8,694 nt of DNA from an uncultured Collinsella sp. (GCA_902468695.1 CABQZS010000058.1:1-8694), one strand, 5' to 3'. Counted from the first letter of the stretch, positions 1 to 7,802 are shown. A program made the numbers and translations. The notes: generated from the sequence alone by a model not told the origin.

Positions 1-95
1 AGCTGCGGCGCGTTCGCGCCTGCTGCCTGGGGTGACTGCGGGGCCGTGACGGCAGCTGCGGCGCGCTGCGCCTGCCGCCTGAGGTGACTTTGGGG
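1..95. repeat. GC-rich imperfect direct repeat (two units, period 53)
   Basis: Two copies of a roughly 42-base unit, at 1-43 and 54-95, both begin AGCTGCGGCGCG, contain GCGCCTG and GGTGACT, and end in GGGG. They differ by a one-base indel and a few substitutions. The first copy contains the self-complementary GCGCGTTCGCGC. No reading frame here looks coding on either strand. The repeat touches the window edge, so more units may lie upstream. Confidence 0.6.
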
Positions 96-111
96 TTGGG
101 GTGAATCGGGG

Positions 112-283
112 TCTAATACTTTCCCGTGAAGTGAACGACCTTATTTTGACCTCCGAAGCATTGGCATATTTTGACCGCTATTTCCTGCGGTTTTGCAGCG
201 CGAATCCTGCGGTTTTTTGGTCTAAAGGTGTGGATGCTCCGGGGCTTCGTTTTTACTCGTTCACTTCTCGGGAAAGTATTAGA
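112..283. repeat. Long imperfect palindrome (intergenic inverted repeat A)
   Basis: The outer arms are 27 bases each, at 112-138 and 257-283. Read as reverse complements they match at 26 of 27 positions; the arm begins TCTAATACTTTCCCG. Pairing continues patchily inward (CTCCGAAGCAT near 153 against a matching block near 237). The centre carries a direct repeat, CCTGCGGTTTT, at about 185 and 209. The element fills most of the gap before the methyltransferase gene. It has no transposase and no terminator-like T-run. It may be a non-autonomous palindromic element or a structured RNA; its function is unknown. Confidence 0.7.
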
Positions 284-415
284 GCTCGGCTGGCGGAGGT
301 GCCGCACTGGCGTCGAGCCCCCGCGTCATCTTCGCTTGATTGGGGAAAACAGCCTCGCTTAAGCAATTGCGAGCCCGCTCGGACGTATCTGTGGGGTTGT
401 CTGCGCAATTCGCGG

Positions 416-421
416 TATTAT
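416..421 (+). promoter_or_regulatory. Possible -10 box (TATTAT) for the methyltransferase gene
   Basis: TATTAT lies about 28 bases before the GTG start at 449, a sensible distance for a short leader. No good -35 hexamer is visible at the usual spacing: TTGTCT lies only 13 bases upstream. This is therefore a weak call. Confidence 0.25.
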
Positions 422-448
422 GGTGCGGAGTTTTGAAAGGAGCCGCTG

Positions 449-1027
449 GTGGTCACGACGACGTTTGCTTCGCCTTTGGGCGAAATCTTGCTTGCCGCTG
501 ATGGCCGCGGTCTGACGGGGCTTTGGTTTGAGGGACAAGAACATTTTGGCTCTACGCTTCTCAAAGAAGATGCAGAGCGTGTTGAAGGTACCGATGCGGT
601 TTCTGGTATTGGTGGCATGTCGTCGGTAAGTCCCGCAAATGGTGCGGCTTCTTCGGTGCTTGAGCGTTCGTGGGCTTGGCTGAATGCTTATTTTGCAGGG
701 CAGGAGCCTCGGTATACGCCGCCGTTGCATATGATTGGTACGGCGTTTCAGCGCGAGGTTTGGTTTGAGCTGCTTTCTATTCCGCGTGGCGAGGTCGCCA
801 CGTATGGCGAGATTGCCCAGCGTATTGCGGCTCGACATCGTGTGCCGGGAAACGAGGCATCCGTTGTGTCTCCTCGTGCGGTGGGGGCTGCGGTTGCGCG
901 CAATCCCATTTCGATTATCGTGCCGTGCCATCGCGTGGTTGCCGCCGACGGCTCACTTAACGGATATGCCGGCGGGCTCGATCGCAAGGAGTGGCTGCTT
1001 CGGCTTGAGGGCGCGTACGAGGAATAA
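449..1027 (+). CDS. ogt: Methylated-DNA--[protein]-cysteine S-methyltransferase (O6-alkylguanine repair)
   Basis: This is a suicide repair enzyme that moves the alkyl group from O6-alkylguanine or O4-alkylthymine in DNA to its own cysteine, in the cytoplasm. The 192-residue protein has an N-terminal RNase-H-like domain (about 1-42), a low-complexity Ser/Gly/Ala-rich insert (about 45-68), and the C-terminal alkyltransferase domain. In that domain are the helix-turn-helix region TYGEIAQRIA (118-127), the arginine finger in SPRAVG (R143), RNP (151-153), the active-site motif PCHRV with C160, and YAGGLDRKEWL near the end. The start is GTG, chosen because GAAAGGAG (435-442) sits six bases before it. 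A second small insert, about 129-141, lengthens the loop before the arginine finger relative to compact family members. There is no Ada transcription-factor domain. The gene stands alone, with minus-strand pseudogenes downstream. The family call is firm; the symbol ogt is used in its general sense. Confidence 0.95.
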   Translation: MVTTTFASPLGEILLAADGRGLTGLWFEGQEHFGSTLLKEDAERVEGTDAVSGIGGMSSVSPANGAASSVLERSWAWLNAYFAGQEPRYTPPLHMIGTAFQREVWFELLSIPRGEVATYGEIAQRIAARHRVPGNEASVVSPRAVGAAVARNPISIIVPCHRVVAADGSLNGYAGGLDRKEWLLRLEGAYEE

Positions 1028-1091
1028 CGTTCGAGCACTTTGCATAGCCAAGACGCCGTTTCCGGTTGAGACCACCTGCTTGGACATCCAT

Positions 1092-1316
1092 CTACGCCCG
1101 CTTCTGCAGGGCGTAGATCGACTTATCCATGTTGAACAGGTAAGCCACGACGCAGACAATAAAGAACTTCGGCAAGTCGCCAAAGCCGAAGACTTCGCAG
1201 CCAATAAGGATCGGCGCGAGCAGCGTATTGGTGGCGCTGCCAAAGACGGCTGCGCAGCCCAGCGCGGCGCAAAGCGCGATGGACATGCCGAGTTGAGCCT
1301 CGTTATGGCGACATCT
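1092..1316 (-). pseudogene. Remnant: C-terminal end of a ClC-type voltage-gated chloride channel
   Basis: On the minus strand this frame reads RHNEAQLGM, then ALGCAAVFGSATNTLLAPI, then FFIVCVVAYLFN and SIYALQKRA before TAG. That is the pattern of the last transmembrane helices of bacterial ClC channels or transporters, including the conserved A-A-V-F-G-(S/A)-A-T-N-T segment and the natural C-terminus. Full-length family members have 400 or more residues; only about 70-75 remain. The frame meets a stop codon near 1345, and recognisable homology ends at about 1310-1320. Exactly there, the Abi_2 remnant's sequence ends in another frame of the same strand. No ribosome-binding site precedes the internal ATG at 1286. 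This is interpreted as a 5'-truncated pseudogene left by a deletion. Confidence 0.6.
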
Positions 1317-1654
1317 GGGTAACAGAAAGGCCCGCGTTCCTCAGAGGCAAGATAGGCAATTCTGCTTCTGAGCTAGATCTCAATTCTGCCGACCGCATCA
1401 AACATTAACTGCCGGAGGGCTCGGTCAAATTCATACGTGTAGATGATGGTTTCGAATGCTGTGCCTTCGCGAAAGATGGTAATCCCGGACTTGCATTTGG
1501 TTTTGTAGGGAAACCAGTAGGCCGACAGTCTGTAGTGGTCGACTTCGACCAAAGCTCGCTCGAGTTCGCTTTGATCAGAGCACTTAAGACCCTTGTTTTC
1601 TGTCAATAGTGCTATTTGTTCGTTGATGGATATCCGCGACTTCCGGTATTTCAT
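1316..1654 (-). pseudogene. Truncated Abi_2-family (AbiD/AbiF-like) abortive-infection gene
   Basis: The open part (1373-1654, minus) encodes 93 residues beginning MKYRKSRISINEQIALL. It contains YRLSAYWFP (41-49), FREGTAFE (61-68) and YEFDRALRQL (74-83), and ends GRIEI. These are hallmarks of the N-terminal third of Abi_2 proteins, which normally have about 300 residues and are associated with phage exclusion. At 1373-1375 a TAG interrupts the gene. The same frame continues after it as LRSRIAYLASEERGPFCYPD, which fits the family consensus (RIE-hydrophobic-Ala-LRT-x-IAY...GPF). The stop therefore replaces what is usually Ala, and homology continues to about 1316 before being lost at the junction with the ClC remnant. 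The ATG at 1654 has AGAGG six bases upstream. A 93-residue peptide could still be made, but the toxin-like function is presumably lost. Confidence 0.65.
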
Positions 1655-1795
1655 TTAAGCCTCTTGATAGAAAAAGAGCTGGAGTTGCGCATCGTTGAGA
1701 GGCTTTCCAGCTTTAGCAAAACAAACTTATAAGATGCGACGGGCCGCGTCAGGATAATTACCGGACGGCCTAGGAGGCGACTGGTTGGCTGACTT

Positions 1796-1827
1796 AAAAC
1801 CTAGCGCGTGAAATGACGCTCCACGCT
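1796..1827 (-). terminator. Weak terminator-like hairpin after the GyrI-like gene
   Basis: On the minus strand AGCGTG, overlapping the TAG stop, can pair with CACGCGCT (with a two-base bulge) across an 11-base loop, and the stem is followed by AGGTTTT. The stem is short and the T-run has only four bases. Termination here is possible but not convincing. Confidence 0.3.
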
Positions 1828-2464
1828 ATTTAGCGCGCTTGATAGGATGGCGAACCACGGTCTTAAGTTTCTCCGGTGCACATTTGCGTGGATCGGAGAG
1901 ATAGATTTCGTGATGGAAACGGGTGTCTGAGAAGTCGGGGACATAGCCCTGCTCGGTCGTGTATTCATTCATAGCGTTTACGGTCGCCGGTTCGTTGTCG
2001 TAGGGCCCGGTGTGCATGCATTGAACGCAGAGACCCTCGTCAACTTTAAGCAGCTCGACGGCGGAAAAGTCCAGTTTCTTTTTGGTCGTGGCCTCCGCGA
2101 CTGCCCAGTCAAAATCATCTCGGCTGACGAAATCGGGCAGGCGGATGCACGAGATAAAGTTGAAATCATCCTTGCGTACATAATCGATGTCGCCGCTCGG
2201 GGAGTCTTGCCACCAGAATCCCTCGAGCGGCGGTACTACAAAGTCGAAATAGCCCTCGATACTCTTTGAGCCTTTCTTCGACATCTTGACGGTATAGGCG
2301 ATGCCGTAAAGCAGCGGCAGGGCGTTTTGATACTCGCCACCTTCGGTATTTGGGTCGCCCTTTCCGCGAACGGCAACGTAGCTCATAGGCGGGACAGTTA
2401 CGATACTCGGCTTGCTTGCAGGTTTGTAGAGCTCCTTGCATTCCTTCTTAAAGTCGAACGCCAT
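1826..2464 (-). CDS. GyrI-like small-molecule-binding domain protein
   Basis: This is a 212-residue cytoplasmic protein of the stand-alone GyrI-like (SOUL/BRE-type ligand-binding) family, with no DNA-binding domain. Visible signatures are the N-terminal MAFDFKKECKELYKP, PPMSYVAVRGKGDPN (25-39), aromatic pocket residues FWW (83-85), HTGPYDNEPATVNAMNEY (151-168) and the C-terminal HHEIYLSDPRK (184-194) before PEKLKT. Length and ends agree with the family, so it looks complete. The start is supported by GAAAGGCGG six bases upstream. Established for the family: GyrI-like domains bind small hydrophobic ligands, and some members hydrolyse cyclopropane-containing DNA-alkylating antibiotics such as yatakemycin (YtkR7). 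Whether this member does so is inference. A LexA-box-like palindrome overlaps its likely promoter, and an alkyl-DNA repair gene lies 0.8 kb away; both fit a genotoxin-protection role. Family call strong, function open. Confidence 0.88.
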   Translation of the reverse strand: MAFDFKKECKELYKPASKPSIVTVPPMSYVAVRGKGDPNTEGGEYQNALPLLYGIAYTVKMSKKGSKSIEGYFDFVVPPLEGFWWQDSPSGDIDYVRKDDFNFISCIRLPDFVSRDDFDWAVAEATTKKKLDFSAVELLKVDEGLCVQCMHTGPYDNEPATVNAMNEYTTEQGYVPDFSDTRFHHEIYLSDPRKCAPEKLKTVVRHPIKRAK

Positions 2465-2505
2465 GTTGGCCGCCTTTCTGCGTATTGGCCTGCTTAGATA
2501 ACGGA

Positions 2506-2539
2506 ATCATATCATAGAAACGAACAGCTGTTCGAATGA
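2506..2539 (-). promoter_or_regulatory. Probable promoter of the GyrI-like gene
   Basis: On the minus strand two overlapping TATGAT hexamers (2516-2511 and 2511-2506) make a good -10 region about 45 bases before the ATG. At 17 bases upstream of the first, the -35 position holds TCATTC, a poor match, so the promoter may be weak. The palindrome at 2521-2534 occupies the spacer between the two boxes, where a bound repressor would block polymerase. Confidence 0.45.
2521..2534. promoter_or_regulatory. Putative LexA (SOS) box, CGAACAGCTGTTCG
   Basis: This is a perfect 14-base palindrome. It matches the CGAAC-N4-GTTCG pattern recognised by LexA in actinobacteria and close to that in Bacillus (GAAC-N4-GTTC). 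It sits four bases from the -10 region of the divergent GyrI-like gene and about 90 bases upstream of the -35 of the ABC operon. Repression would therefore act mainly on the GyrI-like gene. The match is visible directly; binding is inferred. Confidence 0.6.
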
Positions 2540-2619
2540 TTTGGCTGACAGATTGAGATACGTGCGTTGTGTTTGGCGGTCGGCCTGACCCCGTTGATGA
2601 TTTCTCTGCCTCCCGGCGC

Positions 2620-2649
2620 TTGCCTGCGCTCCCCGTTTCCCCATATAAA
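2620..2649 (+). promoter_or_regulatory. Probable promoter of the ABC transporter operon
   Basis: TTGCCT (2620-2625) and TATAAA (2644-2649) are separated by 18 bases and lie about 85 bases before the ATPase start. Both hexamers are reasonable sigma-70-type matches. No operator-like palindrome is seen between this promoter and the ATG. Confidence 0.45.
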
Positions 2650-2733
2650 ACCTGCCAAAATGAACCTGCCCCTTTTTGGTCGGTGCGAAATGGGTAATAC
2701 TAAAGAGTTATCCGACCAGATGGGAACCGATCG

Positions 2734-3428
<695 letters not shown>

Positions 3429-3435
<7 letters not shown>

Positions 3436-6206
3436 CGCCCATGGACCAAGACCGCCAAAACAGCCAAACCGGCGATGCTAAGCACACGGAGCGCGACCGG
3501 GAGTTTACGACCTACCGTACCGCTCAAAGCTCAAACGATATGGTGCCGACGGTTTTTCGCCGCGGCATCTACCGCACAATCCGAGGCAGCCTTAAGCGCT
3601 TCCTGTCCATTGTGGTCATCACCGCGCTTGGCGTGAGTGTGATGTGCGGCCTTAAGGCGGGCTGCGAGGACCTGTGCGATTCGGTTGACGCCTACTTTGA
3701 CCAGCAGAATGTCTACGATATCAACGTCCAGTCGACTTATGGCCTGACCGACGATGATCTCGCCGCCATTCAAGAGGTCGATGGTGTCGAGACGGCCGAG
3801 GGCATCTACACCGAGACCGCCTACACCGCCGTGGGTACAACGCGCGAGCGCGTGGTCGTGCAGAGTCTCTCCAAGGAGAACATCGATCAGCCGGTGCTCG
3901 TGAACGGCGATTTGCCCGAGAGCGCCGATGAGGTCGCGGTGACTTCGAAGTTCCTGAAGGCTTCGGGCAAAAAGCTCGGCGATACGGTGAGCTTTGCCGC
4001 CAACGATGCGAGCTCGTCGAACCAAAGCGCCAAGGACCAGTTTGTCGATGGGGACTACACCATTACGGCCGAGGTTCTCGATCCCACTGATGTGAGCTCC
4101 GACTCGACAGTCAACGCCTTTCGCGCTGCTTCGGCGGCGGACTATAAGTTCTATGTGAGCGAGGATGCCGCGACATCTTCTTCCTACTCCGCGGTCCACG
4201 TGATCGTCGAGGGAGCCAAGAGCCTCAACTCCTATTCGGATTCCTACGCGGCAAAGATCAATGAGGTCAAGGGCAATATCGAGAAGATCCGCGAGGAGCG
4301 TGAGAAGGCGCGCGCTCAGGAACTGACGGTCGACACGCCGGCAAGCTTGGATGCGGCCGAGCGCCAGGCGAATATGCTCTTTGGGATTGAGCAGGACAAC
4401 ATCAACCGCATGGCCGAGGGCAGCGACGAGCGTGCGCAGGCGCAAGCCGACCTGGATCAGCGTCGCGCCGCCGCCGACCAGCAGTTTGCCGATGCCCGCG
4501 CCGAGCTTTCCGATCTGGGCGAATGCGCCTGGTACATCCAGGACCGCGGCAATATCGCAAGCTACTCGAGCGTGGAGAGCGATAGCTCGTCAATTGAGGC
4601 TATCGCCACGGTGTTCCCGTTCATTTTCTTTATCGTCGCCGTGCTCATCAGCCTTACCACCGCCACGCGTATGGTCGAGGAGGAGCGCACGCTCATCGGC
4701 CTGTATAAGGCGCTCGGTTATTCGCGCGGACGCATCCTGTCCAAATACGTGGACTATGCGCTGTGGGCTTGTCTGATCGGCGGCGTGCTCGGCAATATCA
4801 TCGGCTTTATTGGTCTGCCACTGTTCCTGTTTACGGTGTTCGACGACATGTATTCACTGCCCCAGACGCTGCTTTCGTACGACATCGTGTCCTCGATCGT
4901 TTCGGTGGCGCTGTTTGCCGTGGGCGTGGTGGGCGCCACGATTATCGCCTGCCGCCACGAGATGGCTGAGACCCCGGCCTCGCTTATGCGTCCCAAGGCC
5001 CCGCGCGCTGGCTCGCGCATCTTGCTCGAGCGCATCGGCTTTATCTGGCGCCGCATGGGCTTTTTGAACAAGGTCGCTGCACGCAACCTATTCCGCTATA
5101 AAAAGCGCGCCTTTATGACCATCTTTGGCATCGCGGGCTGTACGGCGCTTGTGATTTGCGGCATGGGCATTCGTGATACGTCGGTCGCGCTGTCGCCCAA
5201 GCAGTACGGCCACATCACGCGCTACGATCTGCTGGCGGTCGCCAATCCCGACGATTTTTCGCAGACGTGCACGGCATTGGATGAGCGCAGCGTGGCCAAT
5301 GATTTCAACGTGACCGTGACTTCGACGCTGCCGATTATGACCGACAACGTCACCTTTACATTCGGCGGAAAGAGCGAGACCGTGCAGCTGATCGTGGTGC
5401 CCGATGACCGCACGAACGATCTGGACGACTATGTTCGCCTTGAGGATGAGTCCAAAGAGCCACTGTCTTTGCGTGACGGAGACGTGTATCTGAGTAAGAG
5501 TTCACAGCTGGTGCTGGGGATTCAACCGGGCGATACGGCGCACGTCCAGGATTCGTCACTCAACGTCGCTAAGGTCAAGGTTAGCGACATCTCGCTCAAC
5601 TATCTGGGCAACACGCTTTACATGACGCAGGGCACCTATGAACGCGCGTTCGGTCGAAGCGCACGCCTCAACGGTATCTTTGTGCTGCTTAAGGGCTCGT
5701 CGGCCGACCAGATTGCGTTTAGCAAGAAGCTTAAGAGTGACGGCTGGCTTTCGATTTCGAGCACGGCCGAGCATTGGGAAAACTATGAGGCGAACTTTAC
5801 GATTATCAATTCGGTCGTGGTGCTCGTGACCTTTATGGCAGCGTGTCTGTCGTTTGTGGTGGTGTTTACGCTGTCCAACACGAATATCTCCGAGCGCGAA
5901 CGCGAGCTGGCGACCATCAAGGTGCTGGGCTTCCGCCGTGGCGAGGTGCACCATTACGTCAACAAGGAGACGTTGATCCTCACGGCGATCGGCGCCGCGC
6001 TGGGCGTGCCGCTGGGTGGCTTGCTGGCCGAGAGCTTCACGTACATCCTGCAGATGCCGTCGCTGTACTTTGATGTTGAGGTCGAGCCGCTAAGCTACGT
6101 GCTCGCCGTGGTGCTTTCCTTTGGCTTTACGTTTATCGTCAACCTCGCCACCAACCGAACGCTCAACAAGATCGACATGGTCGGCGCCCTCAAAAGCGCC
6201 GAGTAA
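3429..6206 (+). CDS. FtsX/MacB-type ABC transporter permease, two FtsX domains
   Basis: A membrane protein of up to 925 residues, partner of the preceding ATPase. Likely helices by hydrophobicity are about 58-76, 392-413, 441-470, 485-507, 561-581, 793-815, 846-868 and 887-908. The coupling-helix motif appears twice, as ERTLIGLYKALGYSRGRI (419-436) and ERELATIKVLGFRRGEV (824-840), marking an internally duplicated FtsX core. Between helices 1 and 2 is a large extracytoplasmic domain with a charged, helical, coiled-coil-like segment (about 275-360). A second extracytoplasmic domain lies at about 582-790. The start is uncertain: GTG at 3429 overlaps the ATPase stop, while ATG at 3441 (residue 5) follows it closely, and neither has a strong ribosome-binding site. 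The first 40 residues are hydrophilic and poorly conserved-looking, so ATG at residue 38 is also conceivable. Relatives export peptides or lipoproteins, or remodel the cell surface; the cargo here is unknown. Confidence 0.93.
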
Positions 6207-6264
6207 CCTGCCTGGGATTCAAGCTGTAGCGAGCTGTAATGTACTACAACCGCATTTTTGCATA

Positions 6265-6308
6265 AACCGCCCCGCCGATTGCATATTTCGGCGGGGCGGT
6301 TGCTTTTT
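6265..6308 (+). terminator. Strong intrinsic terminator of the ABC operon
   Basis: The arms AACCGCCCCGCCGA (6265-6278) and TCGGCGGGGCGGTT (6288-6301) form a perfect 14-bp GC-rich stem with a nine-base loop, followed by GCTTTTT. It lies 59 bases after the permease stop. The arms are symmetric, but there is only a short A-run on the other side, so it acts mainly rightward. Confidence 0.9.
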
Positions 6309-6324
6309 GCCCGCGGGTACCCCA

Positions 6325-6544
6325 GGGGGCGACGTGCAAATTTCGGAGTATTCAGCACCCTGGAGCCCGCGGGTGCGGGAGCGGGCGCACAAAACAGCGC
6401 TTAAAGTCCTGATTCTGACCCCCCAACGCCTCAAGAGCCGCTCGTTTTTTACGGGATGCGGCCCATGGCGCCTGCCTTTCGCCCAAAATCCAGTATGCAG
6501 GTGCCCTCGGCTGCTGAATACTCCAAAAAATGCACGCCGCATCC
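6325..6544. repeat. Large imperfect inverted repeat (intergenic element B)
   Basis: The arms at 6325-6357 and 6512-6544 are inverted copies of about 33 bases with roughly 27 matches. Both contain the core GGAGTATTCAGCA and a GCG(A/G)CGTGCA block. Partial similarity continues outward into GCGGGT(A/G)CC sequences at about 6312 and 6560, so the full element may be about 250 bases. The 154-base interior is GC-rich and shows no convincing gene or further pairing. Both strands translate across the arms to a similar nonsense peptide (LLNTPK-x-ARR), a consequence of the inversion. No transposase or T-run is seen; the origin is unknown. Confidence 0.65.
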
Positions 6545-6589
6545 TACCCCAGGCACCCGCAGCTACTCTGCGAGTGCGTGGCCTAATAG

Positions 6590-6659
6590 TAAGTTGCGGT
6601 GGAATAGTTCCCGTTTATGGCTCTGCTATGCCAAACGGGAACTATTCCACCGCAACTTA
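6590..6659. repeat. Perfect 27-bp hairpin upstream of the XRE gene (element C)
   Basis: Arms 6590-6616 and 6633-6659 are perfect reverse complements of 27 bases around a 16-base loop. The outer end is TAAGTTGCGGTG and the inner end is TTCCCGTTT. No T-run follows on either side, so it does not look like an ordinary intrinsic terminator. The outer part is shared with the hairpin downstream of the XRE gene (7803-7869). A further AGTTGCGGTAG occurs singly at about 6734. Confidence 0.85.
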
Positions 6660-6720
6660 TCGAGAGGGCTCTTGGTTGTTATTTGCACTGACATTTGTCA
6701 TGAAATGGCAGGTCGTTAGG

Positions 6721-6785
6721 GGTTGCTACTGGTAGTTGCGGTAGGGTTGGGGCAGATTCTAACTAGAAATGGTGGTCGCTACCGG
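6721..6785 (+). promoter_or_regulatory. Twin operator-like repeats before the XRE gene
   Basis: GGTTGCTACTGG (6721-6732) and GGTCGCTACCGG (6774-6785) are 12-base direct repeats with ten matches, 53 bases apart (about five helical turns), and weaker similarity extends a few bases further. Each has GGT/ACY half-symmetry. They lie 57-121 bases before the start of a DNA-binding regulator, so autoregulation is a reasonable guess. No clear -35/-10 pair was found; CATACT near 6797 is the best -10 candidate. Confidence 0.3.
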
Positions 6786-6841
6786 TTGTTTTCGGCATAC
6801 TCGCCTCATTCGATTACGGTCACCACATGAAAGGAACCACC

Positions 6842-7762
6842 ATGGACCTTGCGATGGCACAGCGTCTCGTCGATCGCCGCAAAGCTGCCGGTCTTTCTCA
6901 GGAGGCCCTTGCTGCCCAACTGGGCGTAAGTCGCCAGGCTGTCAGTAAATGGGAGCGCAGTGAGTCCTCACCCGATACCGATAACCTTATTGCGCTCGCC
7001 GCACTGTATGGCGTGTCGTTGGACGAGCTGTTGTATGGGGAAGCGGCTAGCGATGCCGACGACCTTGAGGACGGCAGTGCCGACACCGAGACAGCGGATG
7101 TGGCTGACGAGGCTGAGGCTTCTACTGAGCACGCCGATTGCGGCGACAAACCACTTGTCGATATTTCCCTCGCGCGCGGCATCCACGTCATTGATCCCAA
7201 TAAAGGCGAGGAAGTCCATGTTGGCTGGAGCGGCGTCCATGTGACCAACGACCGCAAGGGTGAAGAGGTGCACGTGGGGCCGGGCGGCGTACATATTGAC
7301 ACGCTAGAGGACGACGGGCACAGCGTGCACACCAATGCCGATGGCACCGTGGTTATCGACGGCGAACAATTCTCCAGCTGGAAAGAGGCGCGCGACAAGC
7401 TCGACCATCATGGCAAGCATTTCCACACCAAGCTCGGTCGCGCGTGGAATAAGTTCCCCTTCCCCGTGCTTGTCGCCCTCGCCTATCTGGCGCTCGGCAT
7501 TATTTGCGGCGTGTGGACTACGGGACTTTTCCTCGTCTTTTTGATTCCCGTCTACTACGCGCTTGGCGATTTCATCGACCGGCGTCATCTGTCAAAGCTT
7601 GTCGACGCCGTCTACCCGGCAGCTGCCATAACTTGGTTCCTTTACATGTGGCTCTGCCTGGGACAGCCCCATCCCGCATGGGTCATCCTCATCACGATTC
7701 CCATCGTAAAAGCGCTTATGCACTGGTGCCGCAAACAATGGAAGCACCGCAAACAGGCCTAA
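6842..7762 (+). CDS. XRE-family regulator with membrane-anchored C-terminus
   Basis: A 306-residue protein with an N-terminal Cro/C1-type helix-turn-helix: LVDRRKAAGLSQEALAAQLG then VSRQAVSKWERS (29-40), continuing to about 65. It is followed by an acidic linker (68-100) and a His-rich repeat region with KGEEVHVGWSGVHV (121-134), KGEEVHVGPGGVHI (139-152) and a weaker third unit (159-173). After a charged stretch with HHGKHFH (189-195) there are about four hydrophobic helices (206-222, 225-241, 257-273, 278-293) and a basic tail. The N-terminus would bind DNA while the tail sits in the cytoplasmic membrane, a layout known for XRE regulators that sense envelope state. The start at 6842 is chosen because AAAGGA (6830-6835) lies six bases before it; the ATG at 6827 overlaps that site and lacks its own. 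The gene is alone between two related hairpins. The ligand is unknown. Confidence 0.9.
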   Translation: MDLAMAQRLVDRRKAAGLSQEALAAQLGVSRQAVSKWERSESSPDTDNLIALAALYGVSLDELLYGEAASDADDLEDGSADTETADVADEAEASTEHADCGDKPLVDISLARGIHVIDPNKGEEVHVGWSGVHVTNDRKGEEVHVGPGGVHIDTLEDDGHSVHTNADGTVVIDGEQFSSWKEARDKLDHHGKHFHTKLGRAWNKFPFPVLVALAYLALGIICGVWTTGLFLVFLIPVYYALGDFIDRRHLSKLVDAVYPAAAITWFLYMWLCLGQPHPAWVILITIPIVKALMHWCRKQWKHRKQA

Positions 7763-7802
7763 ACCGCCAGCGCCACTCATCCGACACCGCCCGTCCCTTC
7801 CA

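Noticed and set aside
101..436. 111-residue plus-strand reading frame before the methyltransferase gene
   Set aside because: It runs straight through the 172-bp palindrome, has no ribosome-binding site, and its codon use is unlike the neighbouring genes.
359..931. 190-residue minus-strand frame opposite the methyltransferase
   Set aside because: Arg/His-rich nonsense composition produced by the complement of a real gene; no recognisable motifs.
1091..1117. Hairpin TCTACGCCC/GGGCGTAGA considered as a terminator for the methyltransferase gene
   Set aside because: No T-run follows, and it overlaps the coding end of the ClC remnant, so the symmetry may be incidental.
735..1322. 195-residue plus-strand frame across the 3' end of the methyltransferase and the ClC remnant
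   Set aside because: Out-of-frame with the methyltransferase, basic low-information composition, no start signals.
3531..4445. 304-residue minus-strand frame inside the permease gene
   Set aside because: Long only because high-GC coding DNA lacks stops on the opposite strand; the plus-strand permease is unambiguous.
6222..6259. AGCTGTA direct repeat and TGTAG/CTACA pairing after the permease stop
   Set aside because: Very short matches next to a much stronger terminator; not enough to call an operator or attachment site.
6590..6659. Calling the perfect hairpin an intrinsic terminator
   Set aside because: No T-run on either side, and the operon before it already ends at the terminator at 6265-6308.
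6689..6700. TGACATTTGTCA as an operator
   Set aside because: Only five-base arms in a region of low complexity and no second copy; kept out of the feature list.
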